DNA of 64,000 nucleotides from an uncultured Erythrobacter sp. (GCA_947501005.1 CANMTU010000001.1:1698501-1762500), one strand, 5' to 3'; counted from the stretch's first letter, positions 38,374 through 47,460 are shown. Numbers and translations are program-made. Notes: generated by a model from the sequence alone, not told the origin.

Positions 38374-39075
38374 CTATTCCTTCGCCAGTTGCGGCAGACT
38401 GCGGGCCGCCCGCAGGATCGCGTCGTTATCGTGCACGAACCGCCCGCGCGCCGGCCGCCGGGCCAGCGCCAGCGCGGCCTGCGCCACGAGATCGGCGGGG
38501 ATCGCCCGGTATTGCCGGTAGCGTCCGTGAAGCAACAGGTTGAACACGGGTGCCGCCAGTTGCGCCAGCCGCTCGCCGCGCCGCCGATCCCTGTCACGCG
38601 GGCCGAGCAGCAGACCGGGCCGCAGGATGTCGAGCCGGTGGAAGCGGATACGCGCAAGCTCGCGCTCAACCTGGCCCTTCACCTTGAGGTAGAGCTGGCT
38701 GGACGCCGTATCGGCACCCACCGAACTGACAGCAACGAAGCGTTCCACCCCGTTCGCCTTGGCCGCCTGCGCCACGTGCAGGACCAGATGTTCGTCGACT
38801 TCGCGGAACGCCTCTTCCTGTTCGCCCGCCTTCTTCCAGGTCGTGCCGAGGGCGCAGATCACGGCGGTGGGGCGCAGGGCCTCGATCACTTCGCCCCATT
38901 TCGCAGGCTCGGCGACGAACAGTTCCATCCTGATACCGAAGGGCAGCGCTGCCTCGCGCCGGGCGATGGCCGAGAGGCGGACATCCTCGCGCCCGATGCA
39001 ATTGGCCATCACCCGCCCGCCGATCAGCCCCGTCGCCCCGACCAGCGTGATGCCGAGCGGCGCACCATCAGACAT
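38374..39075 (-). CDS. NAD(P)-binding atypical SDR (NmrA/TIP30-like)
   Basis: A 233-residue Rossmann protein. The nucleotide motif [14 protein letters not shown] lies at the N-terminus; [42 protein letters not shown] and [11 protein letters not shown] follow the pattern of HTATIP2/TIP30-like and related atypical SDRs that act on or sense NAD(P)H. The start overlaps the end of dgt by eight bases. It is the second gene of the dgt-led minus-strand operon. Confidence 0.8.
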   Translation of the reverse strand: MSDGAPLGITLVGATGLIGGRVMANCIGREDVRLSAIARREAALPFGIRMELFVAEPAKWGEVIEALRPTAVICALGTTWKKAGEQEEAFREVDEHLVLHVAQAAKANGVERFVAVSSVGADTASSQLYLKVKGQVERELARIRFHRLDILRPGLLLGPRDRDRRRGERLAQLAAPVFNLLLHGRYRQYRAIPADLVAQAALALARRPARGRFVHDNDAILRAARSLPQLAKE

Positions 39076-40228
39076 TCGACAGCCCTTCCGGCATCCTTCC
39101 GTAAATCCGGGCATACTGATCGATGGCGAAACGGTCGGTCATGCCGGCGATGAAGTCGGCGATGTGGCGACTGCGTTCGGGTTCGGATGCGGGCAGTGCA
39201 GTGAGCCACCCGTCCGGCATCAAGGACGCGTCCTGGCTGTAGGCCGCGAACAGCCGCGCGACCACGTCCCGCGCGCGTTCGGCGGTCGCGATCTGTTCGG
39301 GATGGTAGTAGAGCCGGTCGTACATGAAGCGCTTCAGCCGCCGTTCTTCCAGCGCAAGACCGTCGCTGAACCCGCCGATCTGGCGCCCGGCGGCGCGGAT
39401 TGCGTCCGCACTGGCAAAGCCCTCCGCCGCCTTCCTGGTGGTTTCGATCACGTCATTGACCATGCGCCCGATCTGGCTGCGCACCAGTTCGCGCAAATGC
39501 TGGTCGCGCGAGGCGTTCGGAAAGCGCCGTTCCACCTCACGGAACTGGTCGGCGACGAATTCCAGTTCGAGCAGATCGTCCAGCTGGAGGAAGCCCGCGC
39601 GCAGACCGTCGTCGATATCGTGATTGTCGTAGGCAATATCGTCCGACACCGCGGCGATCTGTGCCTCGAGCGAGGGCCATTCGCCCAGTTGCAGGGGAAA
39701 CCGCGCATCCACATCGGCCAGCGCCCAATTGGGCGCGGCGACCGGCCCGTTGTGCTTTGCCAGCCCCTCCAGCGTCTCCCACGACAGGTTCAGGCCGGGG
39801 CGGTCGCAATAGGGGTTCTCGATCCGCGCAAGGGTGCGAATGCCCTGCGCATTGTGATCGTATCCACCGGCGTGGACCATCGCGTGGCCCAGCGCCGCTT
39901 CCCCCGCATGGCCGAACGGGGGGTGGCCGATATCATGCGCAAGGCACAGCGCCTCGGTCAGATCCTCGTCGAGGCCGAGAGCGCGGGCTATCACCCGGCC
40001 GATCTGGGCGACCTCGATACTGTGGGTCAGGCGGGTGCGGTAATGGTCGCCATCGGGCGCGATGAACACCTGCGTCTTGGAGCGCAGGCGGCGAAAGGCG
40101 ATGGAATGGACGATCCGGTCGCGATCGCGCTGGAATTCGGTCCGCGGTCCGCGCGCGCCCTCGCGCTGTTCGGGAAACTCCCTGCCCCGCGACCGGGCGG
40201 GATCTGCGGCGTAGGGCGCTCTCTCCAT
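39068..40228 (-). CDS. dgt: dGTPase-like deoxynucleotide triphosphohydrolase
   Basis: A 386-residue HD-domain enzyme that releases triphosphate from dGTP or other dNTPs. [20 protein letters not shown], then [16 protein letters not shown] and [15 protein letters not shown] hold the metal-binding His/Asp set; [19 protein letters not shown] supplies the distal Asp. The length suits the shorter dGTPase-like type rather than E. coli Dgt (505 residues). It leads an operon with the NAD-binding, ABA4-like and DUF938 genes. Confidence 0.92.
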   Translation of the reverse strand: MERAPYAADPARSRGREFPEQREGARGPRTEFQRDRDRIVHSIAFRRLRSKTQVFIAPDGDHYRTRLTHSIEVAQIGRVIARALGLDEDLTEALCLAHDIGHPPFGHAGEAALGHAMVHAGGYDHNAQGIRTLARIENPYCDRPGLNLSWETLEGLAKHNGPVAAPNWALADVDARFPLQLGEWPSLEAQIAAVSDDIAYDNHDIDDGLRAGFLQLDDLLELEFVADQFREVERRFPNASRDQHLRELVRSQIGRMVNDVIETTRKAAEGFASADAIRAAGRQIGGFSDGLALEERRLKRFMYDRLYYHPEQIATAERARDVVARLFAAYSQDASLMPDGWLTALPASEPERSRHIADFIAGMTDRFAIDQYARIYGRMPEGLSNV

Positions 40229-40299
40229 GCGAGGCCGGCTCTATGCGAGACGGTCCGGCGCGACAACGTGAACGAAACGCGAACCCCTTGCTTTATCAG

Positions 40300-40337
40300 G
40301 ACAAAGGAAAGGGCCGCGCACCCCCCGATGCGCGGCC
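40300..40337 (-). terminator. Hairpin after the subtilisin gene
   Basis: On the minus strand GGCCGCGCA pairs with TGCGCGGCC over an eight-base G-rich loop and is followed by CTTTCCTTTG. The stem is perfect over nine pairs and lies 20 bases past the stop codon. The T tract is interrupted, so termination strength is uncertain. Confidence 0.6.
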
Positions 40338-40357
40338 CCCCAATCGCTACGCCGTGA

Positions 40358-41470
40358 TCAGTTGATGCCGATCGTATCCGGATCGCCGTCCGGATCACCG
40401 TTGACCGTGCCGCCGCTGCGCAGCGCGCCGAGCAGCAGCAGACCGGCCGCATGGGGCGCGGCCATCGAAGTGCCGGAGAGGGTCGCATAGCCGCCGCCAT
40501 AATAGGTCGACAGGATCGAGGAGCCCGGCTCCGCGTAATCGACCGGCGGGTTGCCGTAGTTCGAGAATGAGGACCAGGTGTCGCCCTTCGCGAACGAGCT
40601 GATCGTGTAGATATTCGGACCGTTGGCGGAAGCAGGCGATTTGGTCGTCGCGCTGGTGCTTTCGTTTCCGGCGGCCAGCGCGAATCTGAGGTTTTTCGAA
40701 GCCAAGATTACTGCATCGTTCAGCGCCTGACTGAAACTGCCGCCAAGGCTCATATTGGCGACGTCGCCCGTGCGCGCGATCTGCGCTGCGTAATCGACTC
40801 CCGCGATCACGCCGCTGTTCGATCCCGACCCGCGGCGGTCGAGCACCTTGATGCCGACGATCTCGACCCCCGGCGCGACGCCGACGACGCCGATGCCATT
40901 GCCCTTGATCGCGCCGATCGTGCCGGCGACATGAGTGCCGTGGCCATTGCCGTCATCCGCGCTGTTGTCGCGAGTAAAATTGGCGGCAAGGCCGGTGTTC
41001 ACATTGAGATCGGGGTGATCGAAATCGACGCCCGTATCGATCACCAGCGCGCGGGCGGTCGAGCCGGTCACGGCCCCGCCGCCGACGCGAGTGATGCCCC
41101 AGGGCGTGGTTTCGGCAGGCTGGCTCGTGCCGCCGCCGCTCGGCTTGCCACGCTGGACGATGCTCATCACCTGATCCTGCTCGCAGAAGGCGATGCGCGG
41201 ATTGTTCGCCTGCATCTTGGCGACGCCTTGCGCGGATGCGTTCACTGCGAAACCGCGAATGGTGTTCTGGTAGGTGAACTTGACCGCGCCGCCGGCGGCA
41301 TTGGCCGAACGATTGGCTTCCGCCTTCACATTGCCCTTGGCGACGAGGCCGGGCTGGAACACGCAGATATAGGAATTCTCGATCTTCTGCGCCGACGCCG
41401 GTGCGGCAGTGGCGGCAATGGCGAGCGCAAGAGTGCTCCCCGCGAATACGCGACCCGAAACAACTTTCAT
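40358..41470 (-). CDS. Secreted S8 (subtilisin-like) serine protease
   Basis: A 370-residue exported protease. The signal peptide is MKVVSGRVFAGSTLALAIAA followed by TAAPASA-Q. An I9-like propeptide (YICVFQPGLV to IAFCEQDQVMSI) precedes the catalytic domain. The triad is Asp in ALVIDTGVD, His in GNGHGTHVAGTIG and Ser in LSGTSMAAPHAAG; the oxyanion Asn lies in ALAAGNES. The very short tail after the Ser motif ends in an acidic, repeated GDPDGDPD. A GGAAG site precedes the ATG. Confidence 0.93.
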   Translation of the reverse strand: MKVVSGRVFAGSTLALAIAATAAPASAQKIENSYICVFQPGLVAKGNVKAEANRSANAAGGAVKFTYQNTIRGFAVNASAQGVAKMQANNPRIAFCEQDQVMSIVQRGKPSGGGTSQPAETTPWGITRVGGGAVTGSTARALVIDTGVDFDHPDLNVNTGLAANFTRDNSADDGNGHGTHVAGTIGAIKGNGIGVVGVAPGVEIVGIKVLDRRGSGSNSGVIAGVDYAAQIARTGDVANMSLGGSFSQALNDAVILASKNLRFALAAGNESTSATTKSPASANGPNIYTISSFAKGDTWSSFSNYGNPPVDYAEPGSSILSTYYGGGYATLSGTSMAAPHAAGLLLLGALRSGGTVNGDPDGDPDTIGIN

Positions 41471-41596
41471 GTGATGCTTCCCTTCCCCAGGATTGGAAAG
41501 GTCAGCATGCCGCCGCATTTTTGTAACGCAAGACTTCTGAGGCGATTTTGACGATTTTATTTCCGTCGTCGCAACTCGTCGTTCGACGGGCTCGGC

Positions 41597-42286
41597 TTAT
41601 CCCAGAATCCACTCGCTGATCGCGTTGCAATGGATTTCGGTAGAATCGAATACAGGCAGAACATTGGCCCGCGTGTCCACCACCAGTTCCAACTCGGTGC
41701 TGGCGAGGATGATCGCATTGGCGCCGGCCTTCTCCTTGCCCGTGATGATCGTGCGCAAGGCCCGTTCGGCATCGCGCGTTACCCGCCCGAGGATCAGCTC
41801 CTTGTAGATGATCCCGTCGACCAGTTCGACATCCTGCATGTTCGGCGGCAGCAGCGAGACACCGTGGCCGACCAGTCGCTGGCGATAGAACCCTTCGGTC
41901 ATCACCGCGCGGGTGCCGAGCAGGGCGGCGTTCTCGATCTTGGCTTCAGCAAGGTGCTGAGCCACCGTATCCGCAATGTGGATGACGGGAATGTCCACCG
42001 CCTGCGCCACGTCGTCATACGCCTTGTGCATTACGTTAGATGCGATGGCGAGGCCCTCGGCCCCGGTGGATTCCAGCCGGCGCGCGGCCTCGATCAGGAT
42101 ATCGGTGATGCCGCTCCAGTCGTCGTCCTGAATACGCTGATGGATGGGCGCGTAATCGAGGTTCTCGATGGTCATCGGCGCGCTGGCGATGGCCTGACCG
42201 AGTTTCTGCACGCGCCGATTGATCTTCTCGTAATAGGCGCGCGTGGAAATCCAGCTCATGCCGCCGATCATTCCCAATTTACGCAC
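41597..42286 (-). CDS. Aspartate/glutamate racemase family protein with both catalytic Cys replaced
   Basis: A 229-residue protein of the Asp/Glu racemase (RacD/YgeA-like) family: RKLGMIGGMSWISTRAYY at the N-terminus, IHIADTVAQHLAEAKI and LLGTRAVMTEGFYRQRL in the middle. The family uses two Cys in (C/T)NTxH and GCTE contexts. Here the first reads IASNVMHK (Ser codon TCT) and the second LASTELEL (Ser codon AGC). Two-base racemisation through thiolates is therefore not possible; it may be a different enzyme or a binding protein. The substrate is unknown. Confidence 0.82.
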   Translation of the reverse strand: MRKLGMIGGMSWISTRAYYEKINRRVQKLGQAIASAPMTIENLDYAPIHQRIQDDDWSGITDILIEAARRLESTGAEGLAIASNVMHKAYDDVAQAVDIPVIHIADTVAQHLAEAKIENAALLGTRAVMTEGFYRQRLVGHGVSLLPPNMQDVELVDGIIYKELILGRVTRDAERALRTIITGKEKAGANAIILASTELELVVDTRANVLPVFDSTEIHCNAISEWILG

Positions 42287-42385
42287 GTGCCCCGCTTCCT
42301 CCGTTTACGGCGCATCGATCGAACTGGCGCCGCACTCACCGTAACGGGGCGCCCTCAAGACGGTTCCGCTAACCGCAAGTCCGCC

Positions 42386-42733
42386 TTACGCGCCGCCGAA
42401 CGCGCAGATCGCCGCCGTCCCCGCCGCGATGTCGAGGATTTCCGGGTCGTCGATCCGGCGGATGCGTTCCAGCATGACGAGAACCCCGCCCGACGATCCC
42501 TGCCCTTCATCAGCCCCGCCCGCCATCGCTTGTTCGATCCGGCGCATTTGCGCGAGCGACAGGCGCTCGGCAAGCCGCTCGCCCATGCAGGACGCCATGG
42601 GTTGCGGCAGTCCTTCGGCGACCAGCGCGGCCCCGATTCGGTCTCGCGCAGTGCGCTGGATACCGCCTGTGGCAAGCCACAGGCCTATCCCCGCCGCGAC
42701 GAACAGACCGATGACGACGAGCGCGCGTTTCAC
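42386..42733 (-). CDS. Small membrane-anchored protein of unknown function
   Basis: A 115-residue protein with one N-terminal hydrophobic segment (ALVVIGLFVAAGIGLWLATGG) and a periplasmic remainder containing two Cys (ASCMGERL and AICAFGG) that could pair. No domain recognised. It is ten bases upstream of the pntB stop on the same strand, read away from it, so it lies downstream of the pnt operon and may share its transcript. Confidence 0.6.
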   Translation of the reverse strand: MKRALVVIGLFVAAGIGLWLATGGIQRTARDRIGAALVAEGLPQPMASCMGERLAERLSLAQMRRIEQAMAGGADEGQGSSGGVLVMLERIRRIDDPEILDIAAGTAAICAFGGA

Positions 42734-42743
42734 GCTGCCAACA

Positions 42744-44285
42744 TCAATCCATCGCCTTGACGATTTCCTCGACCATCTTCTTGGCGTCGGCCAGAAGCAT
42801 GGTGGTCTGGTTCATGTAGAACACATCGTTGTCGACCCCGGAATAGCCGACCCCGCCCATGCTGCGCTTGATGAAGAAGACCTGCCTGGCCTTGTCGACG
42901 TCGAACACGGGCATGCCGTAGATCGGGCTGGTCTTGTCGGTCTTGGCGGCCGGGTTCACCACGTCGTTCGCGCCGATGATGAAAGCGACGTCGGCCTGCG
43001 CGAATTCGGAGTTGATGTCCTCCAGCTCGAAGACGTTCTCGTACGGCACCTGCGCCTCGGCGAGCAGCACGTTCATGTGCCCCGGCATGCGCCCGGCGAC
43101 GGGATGGATGGCATATTTCACCTCCACACCTTTTTCTTCCAACATGTCGGCCATTTCGCGCAAGGCATGCTGCGCTTGCGCCACCGCCATGCCGTAGCCG
43201 GGGATGATGATGACCTTTTCCGCCTGTTCGAGCATGAAGGCCGCGTCCGCCGCGCTGCCCAGCTTGTAGGGGCGCTGCTCCTTCGCTTCGCCGCCCTCCG
43301 CACCGCCTGCATCGGCACCGAACCCGCCCGCGATCACCGAGAGGAAGCTACGGTTCATCGCCCGGCACATGATGTAACTGAGGATAGCGCCGGAGGAACC
43401 AACCAGCGCGCCGGTGACAATCATCGCCGTATTGCCGAGCGTGAAGCCCATCGCCGCCGCCGCCCAGCCCGAATAGCTGTTCAGCATCGAGACCACGACC
43501 GGCATGTCCGCCCCGCCAATGGGGATAATCAGCAGGAAGCCGATGAGGAAGGCCGCGATGGTGAGCGCCACGATCAGCGGCAGGGTTGCCTCCGGCCCCG
43601 CCATGGCGAACAGCGCGGTCAACACGATGATTGCCGCCAGCGTGCCGAGATTGATCAGATGCCGCGCGGGCAGCAGGATCGGCGAACCGCTCATCCGGCC
43701 CGAAAGCTTGAGAAAGGCGATGATGGAGCCGGAGAAGGTGATCGCGCCGATGGCGATGCCAAGCCCCATCTCGATCTTGCTGACCGCCCCGATGCCTCCA
43801 TCGACCAGCAGCCCGAACGCACCCGGATTGAGATAGGCCGCCCAACCCACCAGCACCGCAGCCAGGCCGACGAGCGAGTGGAACGCCGCCACCAGTTCCG
43901 GCATCGCGGTCATGGCGATGCGGCGGGCGATGACGAGGCCGATGATTGCACCGATGGCGATGGCGATCAGGATCTCGACGATGTTGGCGATGTCGTGCGT
44001 CACCAGCGTCGTCACCACGGCGATGGCCATGCCGATCATACCGAAGCGGTTGCCAGTCCGGCTGGTCGCGGGTGAGGACAAGCCGCGCAGCGCGAGGATG
44101 AAGAACACGCCCGACACGAGATAGGCGAGCGCCACCCACGGGCTTACCGATTCACCGGTGGCGGCTTGGGCAGGTGTGGCCCACATCGTCATCCCAGCGA
44201 AAGCCGGGATCGCTGTCCACTTTGCTCGGAGTGTGCCGAGGGAGATCCCAGCTTTCGCTGGGATGACGGAGATGAAGGAGCCCAT
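42744..44285 (-). CDS. pntB: NAD(P) transhydrogenase subunit beta, with repeat-derived N-terminus
   Basis: The NADP-binding, proton-channel subunit of transhydrogenase, which uses the proton gradient to make NADPH from NADH. About nine hydrophobic segments lead into the C-terminal domain III with IIPGYGMAVAQAQHALREMA, HPVAGRMPGHMNVLLAE and FIIGANDVVNPAA. The ATG used overlaps the upstream stop (TGATG) with GAAGGAG at the right distance. The first 33 residues, however, are encoded by an 80-bp palindromic repeat in frame (FISVIPAKAGI..IPAFAGMT). An internal ATG at 44186 just after the repeat would give the usual length, but lacks a clear ribosome site. Confidence 0.92.
   Translation of the reverse strand: MGSFISVIPAKAGISLGTLRAKWTAIPAFAGMTMWATPAQAATGESVSPWVALAYLVSGVFFILALRGLSSPATSRTGNRFGMIGMAIAVVTTLVTHDIANIVEILIAIAIGAIIGLVIARRIAMTAMPELVAAFHSLVGLAAVLVGWAAYLNPGAFGLLVDGGIGAVSKIEMGLGIAIGAITFSGSIIAFLKLSGRMSGSPILLPARHLINLGTLAAIIVLTALFAMAGPEATLPLIVALTIAAFLIGFLLIIPIGGADMPVVVSMLNSYSGWAAAAMGFTLGNTAMIVTGALVGSSGAILSYIMCRAMNRSFLSVIAGGFGADAGGAEGGEAKEQRPYKLGSAADAAFMLEQAEKVIIIPGYGMAVAQAQHALREMADMLEEKGVEVKYAIHPVAGRMPGHMNVLLAEAQVPYENVFELEDINSEFAQADVAFIIGANDVVNPAAKTDKTSPIYGMPVFDVDKARQVFFIKRSMGGVGYSGVDNDVFYMNQTTMLLADAKKMVEEIVKAMD
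44188..44267. repeat. Dispersed palindromic repeat inside the 5' end of pntB
   Basis: Arms at 44188-44211 and 44244-44267 are near-perfect inverted copies (one mismatch), each beginning or ending with GTCATCCCAGCGAAAGC, and each arm carries its own inner palindrome CCCAGC-gaa-AGCTGGG or a close variant. When translated it yields the VIPAKAGI and AFAGMT peptides seen in many alphaproteobacterial genomes as spurious or inserted sequences. It lies between the pntAB stop and the conserved pntB region. Confidence 0.85.
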
Positions 44286-44569
44286 CACTTCTTCTCCTTC
44301 TTCTTGTACATCGCGAGCATTCGCGCCGTCACTGCAAAGCCGCCGAAGATGTTGATGCTCGCTAGCACGATGCCCGCCAGCCCCAGCCACTTCGCCCCCG
44401 GCACGTCCGCCGCCGCCGCGGCGATCAGCGCGCCGACGATGATGACGCTGGAGATCGCATTGGTCACCGCCATCAGCGGCGTATGCAGCGCCGGCGTGAC
44501 CGACCAGACGACATAGTATCCGACGAAACACGCCAGCACGAAGATCGACAGGATGCTGATGAAGTCCAT
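44285..44569 (-). CDS. pntAB: NAD(P) transhydrogenase subunit alpha part 2
   Basis: A 94-residue membrane protein with three hydrophobic segments (ILSIFVLACFVGYYVVW, VTNAISSVIIVGALIAAA, LGLAGIVLASINIFGGFAVTA) and a basic tail KKKEKK. It is the separate membrane part of the alpha subunit, as in the three-subunit Rhodospirillum-type enzyme. HTPLMAVTNAISS is a conserved helix. Its stop overlaps the pntB start. Confidence 0.93.
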   Translation of the reverse strand: MDFISILSIFVLACFVGYYVVWSVTPALHTPLMAVTNAISSVIIVGALIAAAAADVPGAKWLGLAGIVLASINIFGGFAVTARMLAMYKKKEKK

Positions 44570-44596
44570 TCAGGCCCCTCCCCCGGGTCCGTAAAA

Positions 44597-45721
44597 TCAG
44601 TTGGCGACAAGCTTCTCGTTCACGACCCTGCCGCCCCGGGTCAGCCGCACGGCATCGCCGATTTCCTCGTCCAGCACCGGCCGGCCCGTCTCCTTGTCCC
44701 AGAAGGCGGACAGGAAGTTATAGAGGTTGCGCGCATACAGGGCGCTGGCATCCGCGGCGAGGCGGCCCGCCGTGTTGGCATAGCCGATGATCTTGACCCC
44801 ATGCCGCACCACCGTCTCGTCGGGTTGCGAACCTTCGACATTGCCGCCCTGCGCCACGGCAAGGTCGAACACCACGCTGCCCGGCTTCATGCTGGCGATC
44901 TGGGCATCGGTTACCAGGCGCGGGGCGGGTTTACCCGGGATCAGCGCGGTGGTGATGACGATGTCCTGTTTGGCGATATGCGTGCTGACGAGGTCGGCCT
45001 GCGCACGCCGGTATTCCTCGCTCATTTCCGTGGCGTAGCCGCCCGCGCCTTCGCCCTCGATGCCCGCGACCTCCTCCACGAAGATCGGCTTCGCGCCGAG
45101 CGACTGGATCTGCTCCTTCGTGGCCGAGCGCACGTCGGTTGCCGAAACCTGTGCGCCGAGCCGCTTGGCCGTGGCGATCGCCTGCAACCCTGCAACGCCG
45201 ACGCCCATCACGAACACCCGCGCCGCCTGCACCGTGCCGGCGGCGGTCATCATCATGGGAAAGGCACGGCCGTATTCGTCGGCGCTGGCGATCACCGCCT
45301 TGTAGCCTGCGAGGTTCGACTGGCTGGAGAGTACGTCCATGCTCTGTGCGCGGGTGATGCGCGGCATGAACTCCATCGCCAGCGCTTCCAGCCCGGCGCC
45401 GGCATATTGGTCGACGCGCTCGCGGTGGCGGAACGGATCAAAACTCGCCGCGACCCACGCGCCGTCCTTCGCCCCGGCAAGCGCGGCGGGGTCGGGTGCC
45501 TGGACCGCCAGCACGATGTCTGCGCCGGCCAGCACGGTGGCCGCCGGTCCGACCTCGGCACCCGCCTCGCGGTAGGCGTCGTCGGTGATGGCGGCATTTG
45601 CCCCGGCCCCCTCTTCCACCGCGACCGCGGCGCCGAGGGCGATGAACTTCTTCGCCGTTTCCGGCGTCAGGGCGACCCGGTGTTCGCCGGGGGCGGTTTC
45701 CTTCAGCGCCGCGATCCGCAC
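44597..45721 (-). CDS. pntAA: NAD(P) transhydrogenase subunit alpha part 1
   Basis: The soluble NAD(H)-binding domain I, 374 residues, similar to alanine dehydrogenase. GEHRVALTPETAKKF at the N-terminus, MPRITRAQSMDVLSSQSNLAGY, the Rossmann motif VFVMGVGVAGLQAIATAKRLGA and TALIPGKPAPRLVT match. The GTG start gives the family start MRIAALKETAPGE and lies eight bases after the stop of the microgene upstream; the gap carries GAGCG only, so initiation may be coupled. Confidence 0.94.
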   Translation of the reverse strand: MRIAALKETAPGEHRVALTPETAKKFIALGAAVAVEEGAGANAAITDDAYREAGAEVGPAATVLAGADIVLAVQAPDPAALAGAKDGAWVAASFDPFRHRERVDQYAGAGLEALAMEFMPRITRAQSMDVLSSQSNLAGYKAVIASADEYGRAFPMMMTAAGTVQAARVFVMGVGVAGLQAIATAKRLGAQVSATDVRSATKEQIQSLGAKPIFVEEVAGIEGEGAGGYATEMSEEYRRAQADLVSTHIAKQDIVITTALIPGKPAPRLVTDAQIASMKPGSVVFDLAVAQGGNVEGSQPDETVVRHGVKIIGYANTAGRLAADASALYARNLYNFLSAFWDKETGRPVLDEEIGDAVRLTRGGRVVNEKLVAN

Positions 45722-45729
45722 GTCCGCGC

Positions 45730-45855
45730 TCAGCTTGCGATCAGGACGACGATGATCAGCGTGATGATGGCGATGAGCGGAACGGACCATTTCAGCATGG
45801 AGATGAAGCTGCCATAGGTCCGGGCGTGGGCTTTCCTGTCGTTTGCGGATTCCAT
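45730..45855 (-). CDS. aa3-type cytochrome c oxidase subunit IV-like micro-protein
   Basis: A 41-residue protein directly upstream of pntAA: MESANDRKAHARTYGSFISM, then LKWSVPLIAIITLIIVVLIAS. The pattern AxxTYxSFxxxxKWS before one TM helix is that of the bacterial aa3 cytochrome oxidase subunit IV family. It is found beside transhydrogenase genes in related genomes (recall). It may be a small oxidase or membrane-assembly accessory. It is the first gene of the pnt transcript. Confidence 0.8.
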   Translation of the reverse strand: MESANDRKAHARTYGSFISMLKWSVPLIAIITLIIVVLIAS

Positions 45856-46041
45856 TGCTCGGCAAGTCCCTTGTTGGATGTGTTGGTATCCGTCCTAAAC
45901 CGGCCCCGGCCCGCTCGCAAGGGCAAGGCGGTTGCTGAACAGTCCCAAGATTGACGCTTAAGCCGGTTTTAACGTCTCCAGCGTAGGTTCCTTCGCATTG
46001 GGGGGCCTTGCCTGGCTCTTCGAAGCAGGAGTTGGTGAGAC

Positions 46042-47460
46042 ATGTCCGAGAGCGAAGAGCGTCTGTTGATGCTGGTCGATGACGAGCCGGCGCAGAGCCG
46101 TCTCGTATGCGCTCTGGCAGCCCGCGAGGGCTGGCGCGCGGTCGTGTTCGACAACTGCCGCTCGGCGCTCGACGCGCTTGCCGCTGGCGATGGCGATGCA
46201 TTCGGCGCAGTCCTGCTCGACCAGTGGGTGCCGGGCGACAAGGCGTGCGATTTCATCCGCGCGGTCAAGGACGAACGCCCCGCTCTGCCCCTGCTTATGC
46301 TGACCGCGAGCACCTCGCCCCTGCTGGCGGTCGAGGCGATGCGCGCCGGCGCCACCGATTACCTGATGAAGCCGGTCGCCCCGGAACGCCTGCTGCGGGC
46401 GCTGCGCAATGCGACGCGCCAGCAGGCGCCGCAGGACGAATTGCAGCCCCTCACCGAGAAACTGAACGAGCGGCTCGATTTCGATGCGATGGTCGGCACC
46501 GCCGCCCCGTTCCGCATCGCGCTCGCCAAGGCGGCGACCGCTGCGCGCAGCCATGGCCATGTACTGGTCGAGGGCGAGCCGGGCACCGGCAAGGAAATGC
46601 TGATGCGGGCGATGCACGCCTCCAGCACACGCTCGAAGACGTGCGACAAGCTGATCGGTTGCGGCTCGATGCAGGCAAATTCGCTCGACTCGCTGCTGTT
46701 CGGCCACGAGAAGGGCGCTTTCGCGGGCGCGTTCGATCGGCAGGACGGCCTCCTTCAGGCCTGCGACGGCGGCACGCTGATGCTCGACGAGATCGACCGG
46801 CTGAACCTCAAATCGCAGGAGCGCCTGGCGGAAGTGCTCTCCACCGGCATCGTCCGCCCGACCGGCGCCGCGCACGGCTTCAAGGTCGACGTTCGGGTGT
46901 TTGCCGCCTCCGATCTGCCGCTCGATCAGCTGGTGGAAGACGGCGAGTTCAGCGAGGCGCTCTATACCATCCTCAAGGCGACGCGGATCACACTGCCACC
47001 TTTGCGCGAACGGCTGGGCGACGTTCCCGCCCTCACCCGCTATTTCCTCTCGCGCTTCGCCCAGCGTCCGGGCCTGTCGCATCATTCCATCGCCGACAGC
47101 GCGCTGACCCTGCTCGAGGCCTATGACTGGCCGGGCAATGTGCGCCAGCTTCAGGCGGTGCTGTTCCGCGCCGCGCTGTTCTGCGAGCGCGAGGCGTTGA
47201 CGGCGGAAAGCTTCCCGCAATTGTCGAACCTGCTCGGCGACAATCCGGCGCGCGGCGAGAGCCGGGCGCGCGGGGTCGGCGTGCTGCTTTATACCGAGGA
47301 CGGCAATTTGCGCGCGCTGGAAGAGATCGAGGCGGACGTCATCCGGCTCGCCATCGGCCATTATCGCGGGCGGATGACGGAGGTTGCGCGCCGGCTCGGC
47401 ATTGGCCGCTCGACCCTGTATCGCAAGCTGTCCGAACTCGGGATCGACAACGCCGCCTGA
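46042..47460 (+). CDS. NtrC-family response regulator with altered GAFTGA motif
   Basis: A 472-residue three-domain regulator. Receiver (about 1-120): LVDDEP, phospho-acceptor in AVLLDQWVPG, KPV. AAA+ domain (about 150-390): Walker A VEGEPGTGKEML, Walker B GGTLMLDEIDRL, ERLGDVPALTRYFL and the sensor region YDWPGNVRQLQ. Fis-type HTH (about 425-470): MTEVARRLGIGRSTLYRKLSEL. The sigma54-contact loop reads GAFAGA, Ala replacing the Thr of GAFTGA, which in studied proteins is needed to engage sigma54. It may thus act as a DNA-binding regulator without sigma54, or with weakened activation. No kinase gene adjoins. Confidence 0.92.
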   Translation: MSESEERLLMLVDDEPAQSRLVCALAAREGWRAVVFDNCRSALDALAAGDGDAFGAVLLDQWVPGDKACDFIRAVKDERPALPLLMLTASTSPLLAVEAMRAGATDYLMKPVAPERLLRALRNATRQQAPQDELQPLTEKLNERLDFDAMVGTAAPFRIALAKAATAARSHGHVLVEGEPGTGKEMLMRAMHASSTRSKTCDKLIGCGSMQANSLDSLLFGHEKGAFAGAFDRQDGLLQACDGGTLMLDEIDRLNLKSQERLAEVLSTGIVRPTGAAHGFKVDVRVFAASDLPLDQLVEDGEFSEALYTILKATRITLPPLRERLGDVPALTRYFLSRFAQRPGLSHHSIADSALTLLEAYDWPGNVRQLQAVLFRAALFCEREALTAESFPQLSNLLGDNPARGESRARGVGVLLYTEDGNLRALEEIEADVIRLAIGHYRGRMTEVARRLGIGRSTLYRKLSELGIDNAA

